Source of the DNA: JACCYQ01 sp036675565
GTDB lineage: Bacteria > Bacteroidota > Bacteroidia > Chitinophagales > Chitinophagaceae
Length of the DNA: 64,000 nucleotides
Direction of reading: 5' to 3'
Assembly: GCA_036675565.1 (NCBI GenBank)
Contig: JAKFER010000050.1
Coordinates: 1-64,000, forward strand
Position 1 is the first letter of the stretch, and every line of letters begins with the position of its first letter. This document shows, in pieces, positions 1 through 8,716 of the stretch. Under the pieces are notes generated by a model. The model did no database searches, was not told the origin of the DNA, and saw nothing but the letters and a program-made list of their open reading frames with translations. A program made the translations under genes and the position numbers.

Positions 1-302
1 TATTTATGATCCATTAATCTTTTCAAAATATTGGCCAGGTCTTGTTTGGTATCATACAAAATAGCTGCATGAAATAAACCGCAAGCCTGTTTTGCCGCGG
101 GTGCTGCATTCTTACTGTACCATGTATTCAGGCCTATATGGTGATGATACCCGCCTGCAGAAAGAAAAACAGCGTTTGTGCCATAGCGTTGTGTTACTTC
201 AAACCCAAGCAGATCCCTGTAAAAACCCAGGGCTTTGTTCAGGTCAGAAACTTTTAAATGTACATGACCGATGCTTGTTTTAGCCGGAATTTTATAGTCC
301 AT
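1..302 (-). CDS. VOC family (glyoxalase/dioxygenase-like) protein, C-terminus cut by window edge
   Basis: An open reading frame starts with ATG at 302 on the minus strand and runs off the left edge, giving about 100 residues. The N-terminus has the signature of a vicinal-oxygen-chelate module: a first strand ending IGHVHLKV, then a helix reading SDLNKALGFYRDLLGF, and a later HHHIGLNTW stretch. The His in the first strand and in the HHH run are usual metal-ligand positions. Spacing resembles the CatE-like catechol 2,3-dioxygenase branch, but substrate cannot be told. It is divergent from the ornithine aminotransferase gene. The call to the superfamily is firm; the reaction is not known. Confidence 0.8.
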   Translation of the reverse strand, partial: MDYKIPAKTSIGHVHLKVSDLNKALGFYRDLLGFEVTQRYGTNAVFLSAGGYHHHIGLNTWYSKNAAPAAKQACGLFHAAILYDTKQDLANILKRLMDHK

Positions 303-490
303 TTTTAAAATGTTTTACCAGGCGGAATAATTAATTTAATTTACACCCGAAATTTATAATTATCACACCGCTTTCCACCATATTATTTTTTCTTGATCAG
401 AATCTTGATCTGCTGAATCACTAAGTGATCCCATTACATTCCGGATTTCATCCGGCTGAATACTTATTTTTTCAATTTAAATTGATCAAT

Positions 491-1735
491 ATGCAAACGA
501 ATACAACCGTATTAACTAATACGAATTATTATATAGCGCTGGAAGAAAAATATGGCGCACATAATTATCATCCATTACCCGTCGTACTTTCCCGTGGCGA
601 AGGTGTTTTTGTATGGGATGTGGAAGGCAAAAAATATTTTGACTTTTTGAGTGGTTATTCTGCCATCAACCAGGGACATTGCCATCCGGCCATCATGGAA
701 GCATTTGTTGAACAGGCAAATAAACTAACGCTCACCAGCAGGGCTTTTTACAATGACCAGTTGGGTCCATTTGAAAAATACATTACCGGTTTATTTCAGT
801 ATGACAAAGTTTTGCCTATGAACAGTGGTGTGGAAGCTGTTGAAACCGCCATCAAATTATGCAGGCGTTGGGCCTACCGGGTAAAAAAAGTAAAAGAGAA
901 TGAAGCCGTCATTTTGGTTTGTAAAAATAATTTTCATGGAAGAACAACAACGGTTATTTCATTCAGTAATGATGAATCCTCCCGCAGTGATTTTGGTCCC
1001 TATACACCCGGCTTTCGCATCATTGATTACAATAACCTGCAAGCATTGGAAGAAGCATTGCAATTACCCAATATCGCTGGTTTTTTGGTTGAACCCATTC
1101 AAGGCGAAGCTGGTGTGGTTGTGCCGGATCATGGATACTTGTCTAAAGCATTTGAACTGTGTAAAAATGCAAACGTTTTATTTATGGCAGATGAAATTCA
1201 AACTGGTTTATGCCGCACAGGTAAAATGCTGGCCTGCGATCATGAAGACGTTCATCCTGATATTTTAATTCTTGGCAAAGCACTCAGTGGGGGTACGATG
1301 CCTGTTAGTGTTGTATTAGCCAATAATGAAATTATGATGACCATCAAACCCGGTGATCATGGATCAACTTATGGAGGAAACCCGCTTGCCTGCAAAGTAG
1401 CCATGGTTTCGTTGCAAGTTCTGCTGGATGAGAACATGGCAGAAAATGCAGATGCCATGGGGAAATTATTTCGTGATGAATTGGAGAACATAAACAGCCC
1501 GTATATCAAAACGATCCGTGGAAAAGGATTGCTGAATGCGATTGAAATCAATCATAGCAACAGTAATGCAGCATGGGAACTCTGCCTTCATTTAAAAGAA
1601 GCTGGATTGATCGCCAAACCTACACATGGAGACAAGATCAGGTTTGCACCACCATTAATTATTACTGCGGAGCAAATACAAGAATGCGTAAACATCATAA
1701 AACAAAGTCTGCCCGTTTTAGATTCCATTAAATAA
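491..1735 (+). CDS. rocD: Ornithine--oxo-acid aminotransferase
   Basis: This PLP-dependent class III aminotransferase transfers the delta-amino group of ornithine to 2-oxoglutarate, giving glutamate semialdehyde for proline/arginine metabolism in the cytoplasm. The protein begins MQTNTTVL, contains NYHPLPVVLSRGEG and FDFLSGYSAINQGHCHP near the N-terminus, a MNSGVEAVETAIK cofactor-binding loop, DEIQTGLCRTG, and the Schiff-base lysine in LGKALSGG; all are typical of the family. From ATG 491 the protein has 414 residues, close to the roughly 400 usual for RocD. An upstream in-frame GTG at 425 would add 22 residues with no family counterpart, so 491 is preferred. It stands alone, with the next gene 50 bases downstream. 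Confidence 0.93.
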   Translation: MQTNTTVLTNTNYYIALEEKYGAHNYHPLPVVLSRGEGVFVWDVEGKKYFDFLSGYSAINQGHCHPAIMEAFVEQANKLTLTSRAFYNDQLGPFEKYITGLFQYDKVLPMNSGVEAVETAIKLCRRWAYRVKKVKENEAVILVCKNNFHGRTTTVISFSNDESSRSDFGPYTPGFRIIDYNNLQALEEALQLPNIAGFLVEPIQGEAGVVVPDHGYLSKAFELCKNANVLFMADEIQTGLCRTGKMLACDHEDVHPDILILGKALSGGTMPVSVVLANNEIMMTIKPGDHGSTYGGNPLACKVAMVSLQVLLDENMAENADAMGKLFRDELENINSPYIKTIRGKGLLNAIEINHSNSNAAWELCLHLKEAGLIAKPTHGDKIRFAPPLIITAEQIQECVNIIKQSLPVLDSIK

Positions 1736-1785
1736 GAATGATGAGGTGGAATTTGTTTGTTTAATTTCGGACCAAAATAATTTAA

Positions 1786-2487
1786 GTGAATAAAGACCAT
1801 AATTTGAATTTAACACAGGAAAGAAATTATGAACGTTTACGCGATATAATTATAGGCACAAGTGATGGATTAACCATCCCCTTTGCCCTGGCTGCCGGAT
1901 TGAGTAAAGTTGTTGAATCTAATAATGTAATTGTGGCAGCCGGCATTATTGCTGTTGCAGCAGGATCCATTGCAATGGGTATTGGCGGTGTATCAGCGGC
2001 TCATTCAACCAGGAAAGAATTTCATCATGATCTGAAAAAAAAATACGAAACACTGGAAGAAATGGATCATGATGAAAAACAGGAAATGAAAAATTTTTTC
2101 AACCAATTAGGTTTAAGTGAATCACTGCAGGAAGATGCAACGGAAGAATTATCAAAAGACAAAAAGAACTGGGAAGAATTTATAAAAAAATATGAACCTT
2201 CTCTTATTCAACCCGAAAAAGGAAAGGCAACCCGTTCCGGAATTAATATTGCCCTTTCCTATATTATTGGCGGCTTTATCCCTTTGCTCCCCTATTTATT
2301 TATTGCAAACACTTCAAATGCCTTCAACATTTCTGTTGTAGTAACACTTATCTGTCTTTTTGTTTCCGGTTGGATGAAAAGCAGGTTTACAGGTGAACGA
2401 TCTTTTTCCGCAGCATTTCGCATGATGCTTACCGGTGCTACTGCGGCAGCAGCTGCATACATTGTCGCCAGAATATTTATGGGTTAG
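1786..2487 (+). CDS. VIT1/CCC1 family iron/manganese transporter
   Basis: Membrane protein of 233 residues that is expected to move Fe2+ or Mn2+ out of the cytoplasm. The first transmembrane segment carries the family hallmark GTSDGLTIPFALAAGL, followed by a second hydrophobic helix with AAGSIAMGIGGVSAAHS. A charged central segment (about residues 75-150, rich in Glu, Asp and His, e.g. EEMDHDEKQEM) matches the cytoplasmic metal-binding helices of VIT proteins. Three more hydrophobic helices close the protein. The start is GTG at 1786; no upstream ATG in frame exists. Its 3' end overlaps by 11 bases the convergent small membrane protein gene. Metal preference cannot be read from sequence. Confidence 0.85.
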   Translation: MNKDHNLNLTQERNYERLRDIIIGTSDGLTIPFALAAGLSKVVESNNVIVAAGIIAVAAGSIAMGIGGVSAAHSTRKEFHHDLKKKYETLEEMDHDEKQEMKNFFNQLGLSESLQEDATEELSKDKKNWEEFIKKYEPSLIQPEKGKATRSGINIALSYIIGGFIPLLPYLFIANTSNAFNISVVVTLICLFVSGWMKSRFTGERSFSAAFRMMLTGATAAAAAYIVARIFMG

Positions 2488-2881
2488 TATATTTTGTATC
2501 ATTCATTTTTACCTGAGGGAAAAAGCTGGCCACTAACATTAAGATCGTTGCCAATAAAGCCAGGTACATTCCTGATTGCCTTACTGGACATTCTCCACCA
2601 TCACATAAAGCCATCCTGATAAAATTACCAATGGCCCATGCCATATTGATAGCCGCAATAAAAAGGTTTAATCTTTTGGCCCATATCCTGGTTATCAGGG
2701 TAAATACAATGTAAAACAAAGTTAATACTGCATGCAAATTCCCCGGCGGGCTCCAGCGGGTGCCCGTTGTATCAAAACCTGTAATGGTAATACCTCTGGA
2801 CTCAATCGTGATCCATGGCAAAAAACAAGCGGCAAATAATAAACCTGCAGAAAAAAAAGCCAGCCATTTTGAATATCGCAT
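2477..2881 (-). CDS. Small multi-pass membrane protein, unknown function
   Basis: About 134 residues from the ATG at 2881 (MRYSKWLAFF). A start 11 codons upstream at 2914 is possible but adds a Cys-rich, unhelix-like leader. Four hydrophobic segments are visible: residues about 5-20, 45-65, 75-95 and 108-125. The loop between the third and fourth contains CDGGEC. I recognise no named family. The gene is convergent with, and overlaps, the VIT/CCC1 transporter. Confidence 0.65.
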   Translation of the reverse strand: MRYSKWLAFFSAGLLFAACFLPWITIESRGITITGFDTTGTRWSPPGNLHAVLTLFYIVFTLITRIWAKRLNLFIAAINMAWAIGNFIRMALCDGGECPVRQSGMYLALLATILMLVASFFPQVKMNDTKYTNP

Positions 2882-2973
2882 ACCGCATATTGAAGCGCAA
2901 AAGTAAGTGAACATTCATAAACGAAAAAAGACCGTGCATGATGCACAGTCTTTTCTCCTTAAAAAAATATTGT

Positions 2974-3672
2974 TTAGAATTTAAAACCCAGTGTTACACT
3001 CATCACACGGTGTTTGTTATTATTGTCTTCCGTGTCATTATCACCAGATTGTAATTTGGCCAAACCATAGCCATAACCAACAGAAAGAACAACCGTCCTG
3101 GCTTCAATACCGGCAATACCATTTAAACCATAATCAAATCGCTTAACGATACCCAAACCTGCACCTTCTTCATAACTCAATGTAGTTGGATCATCATCAG
3201 AAAACTCGATATCCGATTCGCTTTTAAATCCAACACCAATGATGTTTTTTCCTTCAACCTTATTTTTTCCGTTAATACCAACGCCCAGGTAAGGACCAGC
3301 ACCGGCGAAAAATTTGGTTTCACCACCAATAGGTGCTTTAAAAACCACATTTAATGGAACCTCTATATACTTTGGATTAGAGGTTGCTTTGTAATAAGGA
3401 TAAGATGATGGATCGCCATTCTGCACTTTAGATCCTTTACCCGTATAAAAAATACCGGGTTGTAAATACATAGGGCCACCTAGGTGTACATCACCCGTTA
3501 CACCTACCTGGAAACTGGTTAATGCATTGGCATCGTCCACCCTTCCATTATCGGTTACTGAAACATTCGCAAGATTAATACCTGCTTTTACTGTTAACCC
3601 GCTTTGGGCATAAACTGAAGAACCAAATCCCAGGCTAATAACTGCACCAAGTGCTAAAATTTTTGCTTTCAT
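2974..3672 (-). CDS. Outer-membrane beta-barrel protein
   Basis: A 232-residue exported protein. Residues 1-22 are a signal peptide ending VYAQ, a common Bacteroidota cleavage context. The mature part alternates polar and hydrophobic residues in strands typical of the OMP_b-brl / PorT-like family: GLTVKAGINLANVSV at the start, TGDVHLGGPMYLQPGIFY in the middle, and a final strand HRVMSVTLGFKF that ends in aromatic Phe as outer-membrane barrels do. No enzymatic motif is present. It is monocistronic by appearance. The specific cargo or partner is unknown. Confidence 0.8.
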   Translation of the reverse strand: MKAKILALGAVISLGFGSSVYAQSGLTVKAGINLANVSVTDNGRVDDANALTSFQVGVTGDVHLGGPMYLQPGIFYTGKGSKVQNGDPSSYPYYKATSNPKYIEVPLNVVFKAPIGGETKFFAGAGPYLGVGINGKNKVEGKNIIGVGFKSESDIEFSDDDPTTLSYEEGAGLGIVKRFDYGLNGIAGIEARTVVLSVGYGYGLAKLQSGDNDTEDNNNKHRVMSVTLGFKF

Positions 3673-3817
3673 AATTTCCGTTTTAATTCCTCCCCGTATT
3701 GCAAATGCTTTGCCAGATTTGCTTTGGGAGTTTAATTTAAGTTTTATGGGTACATAGATTAGCCCGGAGAAGAATGGTTTAATGCGCCTAAAAACAAATT
3801 AGACATTCAGCTGTAAA

Positions 3818-4486
3818 TTAAAAGGAGATCAGCATACCTTCCTTTATATTCCCTTTGCAACAATCCAGTACCGTTTCGGCTATGGTTGATGGTGACACCC
3901 ATTTTGAAAAGTCATTTTCGGGCATGGCTTCCCTGTTTTGAGGTGTATCTATGGTACCGGGTACTATCACCCAGGTTTGAATTCCGTGTTGATTATACTG
4001 ATGATTTAATAATTCGGCTAACCGGAATATCAAAGATTTTGAAAACGCATACGCTACATTGTGACTTCCTTCTGTGATATCATGGCCTGGTCGGGCACCC
4101 ACCAAAAATATTTTCCCGCCACCTTGTTTCTTCATTTGCAATAAAACCGGCTTCACAATATTGAATGCTGTAAAAAAATTTAAATTGAATTGGGATAAAA
4201 ATTCCCCGGTTCCCGTTTCTTCCAGATTTCCCATCATAAAGCCACCAGCTGTGCAAACAAGAACATTAATATCGTTTTCCCGTCCCAAAATATCATCCAC
4301 CATATATTGCGTGGCTTCTGCATCCTGCAGATCAACTCCTGCTTCCCAATAAATTTCAGATCGCTGGAACAATGGCTTGCTTTGATGATCGACACCAAAA
4401 ACCGTATATCCCTCTTTGGAAAATGTTTCTACAATAGCTGCACCAAGATTCCCTGAAGCCCCGGTTATAATAATATTTCTTTGCAT
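3818..4486 (-). CDS. Short-chain dehydrogenase/reductase (SDR)
   Basis: A 222-residue NAD(P)-dependent oxidoreductase of unknown substrate. It has the Rossmann glycine motif TGASGNLG at residues 8-15, an acidic end of strand two (GVDH), the CTAGG motif near residue 80, and the catalytic pair Tyr146 and Lys150 in YAFSK. The length and the simple architecture recall dihydropteridine-reductase-like SDRs. It is divergent from the small gene at 4581. Confidence 0.85.
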   Translation of the reverse strand: MQRNIIITGASGNLGAAIVETFSKEGYTVFGVDHQSKPLFQRSEIYWEAGVDLQDAEATQYMVDDILGRENDINVLVCTAGGFMMGNLEETGTGEFLSQFNLNFFTAFNIVKPVLLQMKKQGGGKIFLVGARPGHDITEGSHNVAYAFSKSLIFRLAELLNHQYNQHGIQTWVIVPGTIDTPQNREAMPENDFSKWVSPSTIAETVLDCCKGNIKEGMLISF

Positions 4487-4580
4487 CTGTTTATAATTCT
4501 CTGCTTAAAGTTAACGATGCCAAAATGAAAATTCAGCGGTATCAAAGAATTAAATAATTTCATCTTACAAACATGAAAAC

Positions 4581-4814
4581 ATGAGTACACTTTTTAGCAA
4601 AGAAATACAAGGGAAAAAATACAACTTTCAACCTTTTGAAATTCACCAGCAAACCAGTTACCGTGTGGATGTAAAAGATGAGGAAGAAAAACGGCATGAA
4701 TTCAGAATGGAAAGAACAGAGGATAATGATTGGATACTGGAAGGAGAAAACATGCCTGCATGGATAACCGAAAATAAAAAGGCATTAATCGATGCGATAT
4801 CGGAACATGAATAA
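4581..4814 (+). CDS. Small conserved protein, copy 1 of a paralogous pair
   Basis: A 77-residue, soluble, highly charged protein with no signal peptide. I do not recognise a named family. Residues 28-75 align with the second half of the 89-residue protein at 43278-43547: YRVDVKDEEEKRHEFRM against FHVDVSDDRGNRIIFKM, and MPAWITENKKAL against LPEWIQESEKQL. The shared pattern is a two-strand hairpin, a W near the middle, a PxWI motif and a closing helix. This shared pattern supports both as real genes. A bidirectional terminator follows at 4842. Confidence 0.7.
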   Translation: MSTLFSKEIQGKKYNFQPFEIHQQTSYRVDVKDEEEKRHEFRMERTEDNDWILEGENMPAWITENKKALIDAISEHE

Positions 4815-4841
4815 TTGATTCAATCATTCGTAATTAATTTC

Positions 4842-4873
4842 AAAAAAAATCCCGCATTATAGCGGGACTTTTA
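4842..4873. terminator. Bidirectional intrinsic terminator
   Basis: Perfect stem TCCCGC/GCGGGA (4850-4855 with 4862-4867) flanked by an A8 tract on the left and CTTTT on the right. It works best for minus-strand transcripts, where it ends in T8, and could also end the plus-strand small gene at 4581. Confidence 0.75.
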
Positions 4874-4960
4874 ATTAATTGTATGGCGGTGTCAACCTGA
4901 ATATTCGCAGCAGCGAACAAACCTCTCGGCCAGGATACCAGGTTTTTCCCGAAAGGATTA
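4843..4960 (-). ncRNA. Candidate small structured RNA
   Basis: Between the mscS stop (5072) and the terminator at 4842 lies a G+C-richer island without an ORF. On the minus strand it can form a perfect TTCGC-TGCT-GCGAA hairpin (around 4904-4917) and an outer AACCT/AGGTT pairing (around 4921-4953), and it ends at the strong terminator. Just upstream is a TTG (4992-4994) spaced 19 bases from TATCTTAC (4965-4972), a near match to the Bacteroidota promoter. This would give an RNA of about 115 bases. It matches no RNA family I can recall. It may instead be the 3' tail of the mscS transcript. Confidence 0.4.
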
Positions 4961-4964
4961 ACAG

Positions 4965-4994
4965 GTAAGATAAAATAAGGACTTTAAAACACAA
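4965..4994 (-). promoter_or_regulatory. Candidate promoter for the small RNA
   Basis: On the minus strand TTG (4994-4992), 19 bases, then TATCTTAC (4972-4965). The -7 box differs from TAnnTTTG in two of the last three positions, so the call is tentative. The spacing is right. Confidence 0.3.
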
Positions 4995-5071
4995 TGAACT
5001 GACAAATCGGAATCGAAGTTATAAAAAACAATATATCATTTACAATACCCGGAATAATTTTTTGACCGTAA

Positions 5072-6160
5072 TTAATCGCCCTGTTTTTTCTGCTCCTCTG
5101 CCTCCATTACCCCTTCCATAAATAAGGTTTGGGTAGGATAAGCAAACTCAATTCCTGCATCTATAAATGCCTGGTTTATTTCCAGGTTAATCCTTTGCTG
5201 AATATCCATATAGTAATTGTATTCACTGGACTCTACAAAATAAACAATTTCGTAGTTAAGACTTGAAGCTCCAAAGGACATAAAATGAACACGGTCCAGT
5301 GTAATATCTGCAATACCATTGATGATCTGTGTTATCATTACCGGTATTTGTTTTAATTGGTCCTGTGTGGTTTGATAAGTGACGCCGATAGTAAAAGCTA
5401 TTCTTCTTCTTTGTAATTTCTTATAATTCTGGAGTCTCGAATTGGTAAGATCTGTATTAGAGAAAACCAGTTCCTCACCCGAAAGACTTCTTAACCGGGT
5501 AGTTTTTAAACCTACATGTTCAACCGTTCCTTTAAAATTGTCAATCACTATAAAATCGCCAATCTCAAATGGCCGGTCAAAAAAGATCACAAAATAACTG
5601 AACATATCGCCCAGTATTTTTTGAACTGCCAGCGCAATCGCAATACCACCAATTCCTAAACCTGCTACTACTGCCGTAACATCATAACCTAAATTATCAA
5701 AAAGGAAAATCAACCCTATGCCCCAGATAATAACATTCACTACGAGCATGATGCCCCGCATTTGTAGCTTTTTGGAAGGCTCTTCCCCTTTCTTAGTTGC
5801 ATATAAGTTCAGTAAATGTCCAAGCAGGGATGTTATAAGTCTGATAACAAAAAAAGTGACCACCAATGCCACAATAATATACAGCACTCGTTCCGCCTTG
5901 GGTGAAAGCCATAAATAATGCAAACCTGAATAAATAGAAAAAACATACAGAATAGGCAGAATGGATTTCTGTACAAAAGCAATAATGAAATCGTCAACAG
6001 TCGTTTCTGTTTTCTCGGCCCATTTCTTTAATTTCTTCAGTAAAATGGTTCTGATAATCCTTACCAAAAGCAATAATGCCAGGATAATGCCCAATGCAAT
6101 CAGCCATTTTTGTACCGTATTTCCTAAAAAAACATATTGAAGCCAGTCTTCCATCATCAA
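5072..6160 (-). CDS. MscS-family mechanosensitive ion channel
   Basis: A 362-residue inner-membrane protein expected to open under membrane tension and release solutes after hypo-osmotic shock. The N-terminal half has four to five hydrophobic helices (about residues 15-35, 65-85, 90-112, 130-155). The pore-lining helix has the Gly/Ala pattern GLGIGGIAIALAVQKILGDMFSYFVIF near 170-195, followed by the beta domain FDRPFEIGDFIVIDNFKGTVE, the family hallmark, and a C-terminal alpha/beta domain. Three ATG codons in a row (6160, 6157, 6154) make the exact start uncertain by two residues. Confidence 0.92.
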   Translation of the reverse strand: MMMEDWLQYVFLGNTVQKWLIALGIILALLLLVRIIRTILLKKLKKWAEKTETTVDDFIIAFVQKSILPILYVFSIYSGLHYLWLSPKAERVLYIIVALVVTFFVIRLITSLLGHLLNLYATKKGEEPSKKLQMRGIMLVVNVIIWGIGLIFLFDNLGYDVTAVVAGLGIGGIAIALAVQKILGDMFSYFVIFFDRPFEIGDFIVIDNFKGTVEHVGLKTTRLRSLSGEELVFSNTDLTNSRLQNYKKLQRRRIAFTIGVTYQTTQDQLKQIPVMITQIINGIADITLDRVHFMSFGASSLNYEIVYFVESSEYNYYMDIQQRINLEINQAFIDAGIEFAYPTQTLFMEGVMEAEEQKKQGD

Positions 6161-6194
6161 ACTTTAAATGATTTATGAATTATATACAAAGCGG

Positions 6195-6202
6195 CAAAGA
6201 TA
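6195..6202 (-). promoter_or_regulatory. Candidate -7 promoter box of mscS
   Basis: TATCTTTG on the minus strand, a perfect match to TAnnTTTG, lies 35 bases upstream of the mscS start. No clear TTG -33 element is seen at the usual distance. Confidence 0.4.
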
Positions 6203-6321
6203 AAAAAATGCTTGTGGGCGAGTTATCCATTCCTACAAAAAAACCAATGGATTGTTTGGCTTATTCCCATTTTATGAATTAATAAGTCATATAAAATTTC
6301 ATATAATAAGCTTCAAAACAA

Positions 6322-6352
6322 CAAACCCCGCCATGAAACACAGCGGGGTTTG
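6322..6352 (-). terminator. Terminator of the groES-groEL transcript
   Basis: Ten-base stem CAAACCCCGC/GCGGGGTTTG around an 11-base loop, 48 bases after the groEL stop. On the minus strand it is followed by a T-rich but interrupted tract (TTGTTTTG). Confidence 0.7.
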
Positions 6353-6399
6353 AAAAATTTACCAAACATGTTACCGTAATAACCTGTTCGATGATATGC

Positions 6400-8034
6400 T
6401 TAATAATCCATTCCCATTCCACCACCTGGCATTGCAGGAGCAGAAGAAGATTTAGGTTCTGGCTTATCAGCGATTACACATTCTGTAGTTAATAACATAC
6501 CTGCAATTGATGCGGCATTTTCAAGTGCAATACGGGTTACTTTAGTTGGATCGATAACACCGGCAGCAAACAAGTTCTCATACACTTCTGTACGTGCATT
6601 GAAACCGTAATCGCCTGTTCCTTCTTTCACTTTTTGTACCACGATGCTACCTTCCATTCCGCAGTTTGCTACGATCTGGCGTAAAGGTTCTTCAATGGCA
6701 CGCTTTACAATCTGGATACCAGTTGTTTCGTCTTCATTGATGCCTTTAAGATCTTCTATGGCTTTGATTGAACGAATGTAAGAAACACCACCACCAGGTA
6801 CAATACCCTCTTCAACGGCAGCTCTTGTTGCATGCAAAGCATCATCAACACGGTCTTTCTTTTCTTTCATCTCAACTTCAGTAGCAGCACCAACATAAAG
6901 AACGGCAACACCACCACTTAATTTAGCCAGGCGTTCCTGTAATTTTTCTTTATCGTAATCAGAAGTTGTTGATTCAATCTGTGATTTGATCTGGTTGATG
7001 CGGGCTTCAATTTCATTTTTCTCACCTTTACCATCAACAACAGTTGTATTGTCTTTATTGATGGTTACAGAAGCTGCAGTTCCTAAGTAAGACAAATCAG
7101 CATTCTCTAATTTGTAACCCTGCTCTTCGCTGATCACAATACCTTTTGTCAATACAGCGATATCTTGTAACATTTCTTTTCTCCTGTCTCCAAAGCCTGG
7201 TGCTTTTACAGCAGCAACTTTGATAGTTCCACGTAGTTTGTTTACAACCAATGTAGCCAAAGCTTCACCTTCCAGGTCTTCAGCAATGATCAATAACGGG
7301 CGACCGCTTTGAGCAACTTTCTCCAGGATGTGAAGAATGTCTTTCATTGCAGAGATCTTTTTGTCATAGATCAGGATGTATGGATTCTGTAATTCAGCTT
7401 CCATTTTTTCGCTGTTCGTAACAAAATAGGGAGAAATATAACCACGGTCGAATTGCATACCTTCTACCACTTCTACAGTAGTATCGGTTCCTTTTGCTTC
7501 TTCAACAGTAATTACACCTTCTTTACCAACTTTAGTCATTGCTTCTGCAATCAGTTTACCAATTTCGCTGTCGCTGTTGGCAGAGATGGTTGCAACCTGT
7601 TCAATTTTTTCATTGTTGTTACCAACGGTTTGTGACATGCCTTTTAAAGATTCAATCACTTTGATAACCGCTTTGTCAATACCACGCTTCAGGTCCATTG
7701 GATTGGCACCTGCAGCAACGTTTTTCAAACCTTCGCCAATAATTGATTGTGCAAGAACGGTTGCAGTAGTAGTACCGTCACCTGCAATGTCAGCGGTTTT
7801 AGAAGCAACCTCTTTCACCATCTGCGCACCCATATTCTCAATAGGATCTTCCAGTTCAATTTCTTTAGCTACGGTAACACCATCTTTGGTAACTGAAGGT
7901 GATCCGAATTTTTTCTCTAAAACCACGTTTCTGCCTTTTGGTCCAAGGGTTACTTTAACCGCATTGGCCAAAGTATCAACGCCCTTTTTCATCTTATTGC
8001 GGGCTTCGATGTCGAAAAATATTTGTTTTGCCAT
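6400..8034 (-). CDS. groEL: Chaperonin GroEL
   Basis: The 60-kDa ring chaperonin, 544 residues, folds cytoplasmic proteins in an ATP-driven cage with GroES. Start MAKQIFFD at 8034 fits the family; an upstream in-frame codon at 8091 would add 19 residues not found in GroEL. Visible hallmarks are GPKGRNVVLEKKFGSP, AGDGTTTATVLAQ (ATP site), the late AAVEEGIVPGGGV signature, and a short GGGMGMDY tail in place of longer GGM repeats. It lies 126 bases downstream of groES and shares its promoter. Confidence 0.98.
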   Translation of the reverse strand: MAKQIFFDIEARNKMKKGVDTLANAVKVTLGPKGRNVVLEKKFGSPSVTKDGVTVAKEIELEDPIENMGAQMVKEVASKTADIAGDGTTTATVLAQSIIGEGLKNVAAGANPMDLKRGIDKAVIKVIESLKGMSQTVGNNNEKIEQVATISANSDSEIGKLIAEAMTKVGKEGVITVEEAKGTDTTVEVVEGMQFDRGYISPYFVTNSEKMEAELQNPYILIYDKKISAMKDILHILEKVAQSGRPLLIIAEDLEGEALATLVVNKLRGTIKVAAVKAPGFGDRRKEMLQDIAVLTKGIVISEEQGYKLENADLSYLGTAASVTINKDNTTVVDGKGEKNEIEARINQIKSQIESTTSDYDKEKLQERLAKLSGGVAVLYVGAATEVEMKEKKDRVDDALHATRAAVEEGIVPGGGVSYIRSIKAIEDLKGINEDETTGIQIVKRAIEEPLRQIVANCGMEGSIVVQKVKEGTGDYGFNARTEVYENLFAAGVIDPTKVTRIALENAASIAGMLLTTECVIADKPEPKSSSAPAMPGGGMGMDY

Positions 8035-8160
8035 CTTTATTAATTTTAAGTTTTTTAATTTTTCTGATTTTACAGTTTTTGAACCCGGCAACTATGCTAC
8101 TATGTACCTATCGTAGCGTCGCACTCTTGTGCTTCCTGTAATGCTATTCCACAAATGGGG

Positions 8161-8442
8161 TTAAACGATCGCTAAGATGTCGCTTTCACGCATGATCAGC
8201 AGGTCATCGCCTTCAATCTGGATTTCAGTACCCGCATATTTACCGTATAAAACAGTATCGCCTACTTTCACAGTAACCGGCTCATCTTTTTTACCAGGAC
8301 CAGCGGCAACTACAGTTCCACGTTGAGGTTTTTCTTTAGCGGTATCAGGAATGATAATACCACCGGCAGTTTTTTCTTCAGCTTTTGCTGGTTTCACAAT
8401 TACCCTGTCATGTAAAGGGGTAACGTTTAAATTGTTAGCCAT
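8161..8442 (-). CDS. groES: Co-chaperonin GroES
   Basis: The 93-residue lid of the GroEL chamber. Visible are PLHDRVIVKPAKAEEKTAGGIIIPDTAKEKP, including the mobile loop with GGIIIPD, and the conserved VLYGKYAGTEI near the C-terminus. First gene of the groES-groEL operon. No CIRCE repeat (TTAGCACTC inverted repeat) is present upstream, so HrcA control is not supported by this sequence. Confidence 0.98.
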   Translation of the reverse strand: MANNLNVTPLHDRVIVKPAKAEEKTAGGIIIPDTAKEKPQRGTVVAAGPGKKDEPVTVKVGDTVLYGKYAGTEIQIEGDDLLIMRESDILAIV

Positions 8443-8504
8443 ACTTGTATTGATTTTGAGTTTAAATTATTTAAGAAACCCGGATGTATCTGAACCTCGG
8501 GCGG

Positions 8505-8512
8505 CAAATGTA
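8505..8512 (-). promoter_or_regulatory. Candidate -7 box of groES-groEL
   Basis: TACATTTG on the minus strand matches TAnnTTTG exactly and sits 62 bases upstream of the groES ATG. A TTG at 8529-8527 is 14 bases further upstream, shorter than usual spacing. Confidence 0.4.
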
Positions 8513-8716
8513 AACGAATTTCGTACCAATGCCCATATTAAAGCCATTATTACAGGTATCGTTTAAACATGGCAGAGGAAGCATTTAAGAAATCAATAAC
8601 GCGACTTTAAAAGTGACAATTTTGCATTAATTGTTAATCTCAACTTTGTTTGCAGATTTTCACAAATCAGCATTCTCCAAATACATATCTTCGCACCCTT
8701 AAAAAAAGTTCTTGGA

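Noticed and set aside
92..283. 63-codon plus-strand frame at the left edge
   Set aside because: The opposite strand reads a clear VOC protein through the same bases.
4870..4960. Riboswitch or SRP RNA near mscS
   Set aside because: The typical SRP core (CAGGTCAGG..CCGGAA) and known riboswitch core motifs are absent; kept only as an unclassified RNA candidate.
7577..8116. Open frame of 179 codons on the plus strand opposite groES-groEL
   Set aside because: It lies wholly antisense to the well-supported groEL start region, has no family features, and mirrors the codon bias of groEL. It is a shadow frame.
8443..8716. CIRCE element upstream of groES
   Set aside because: No TTAGCACTC/GAGTGCTAA inverted repeat is present in this interval.
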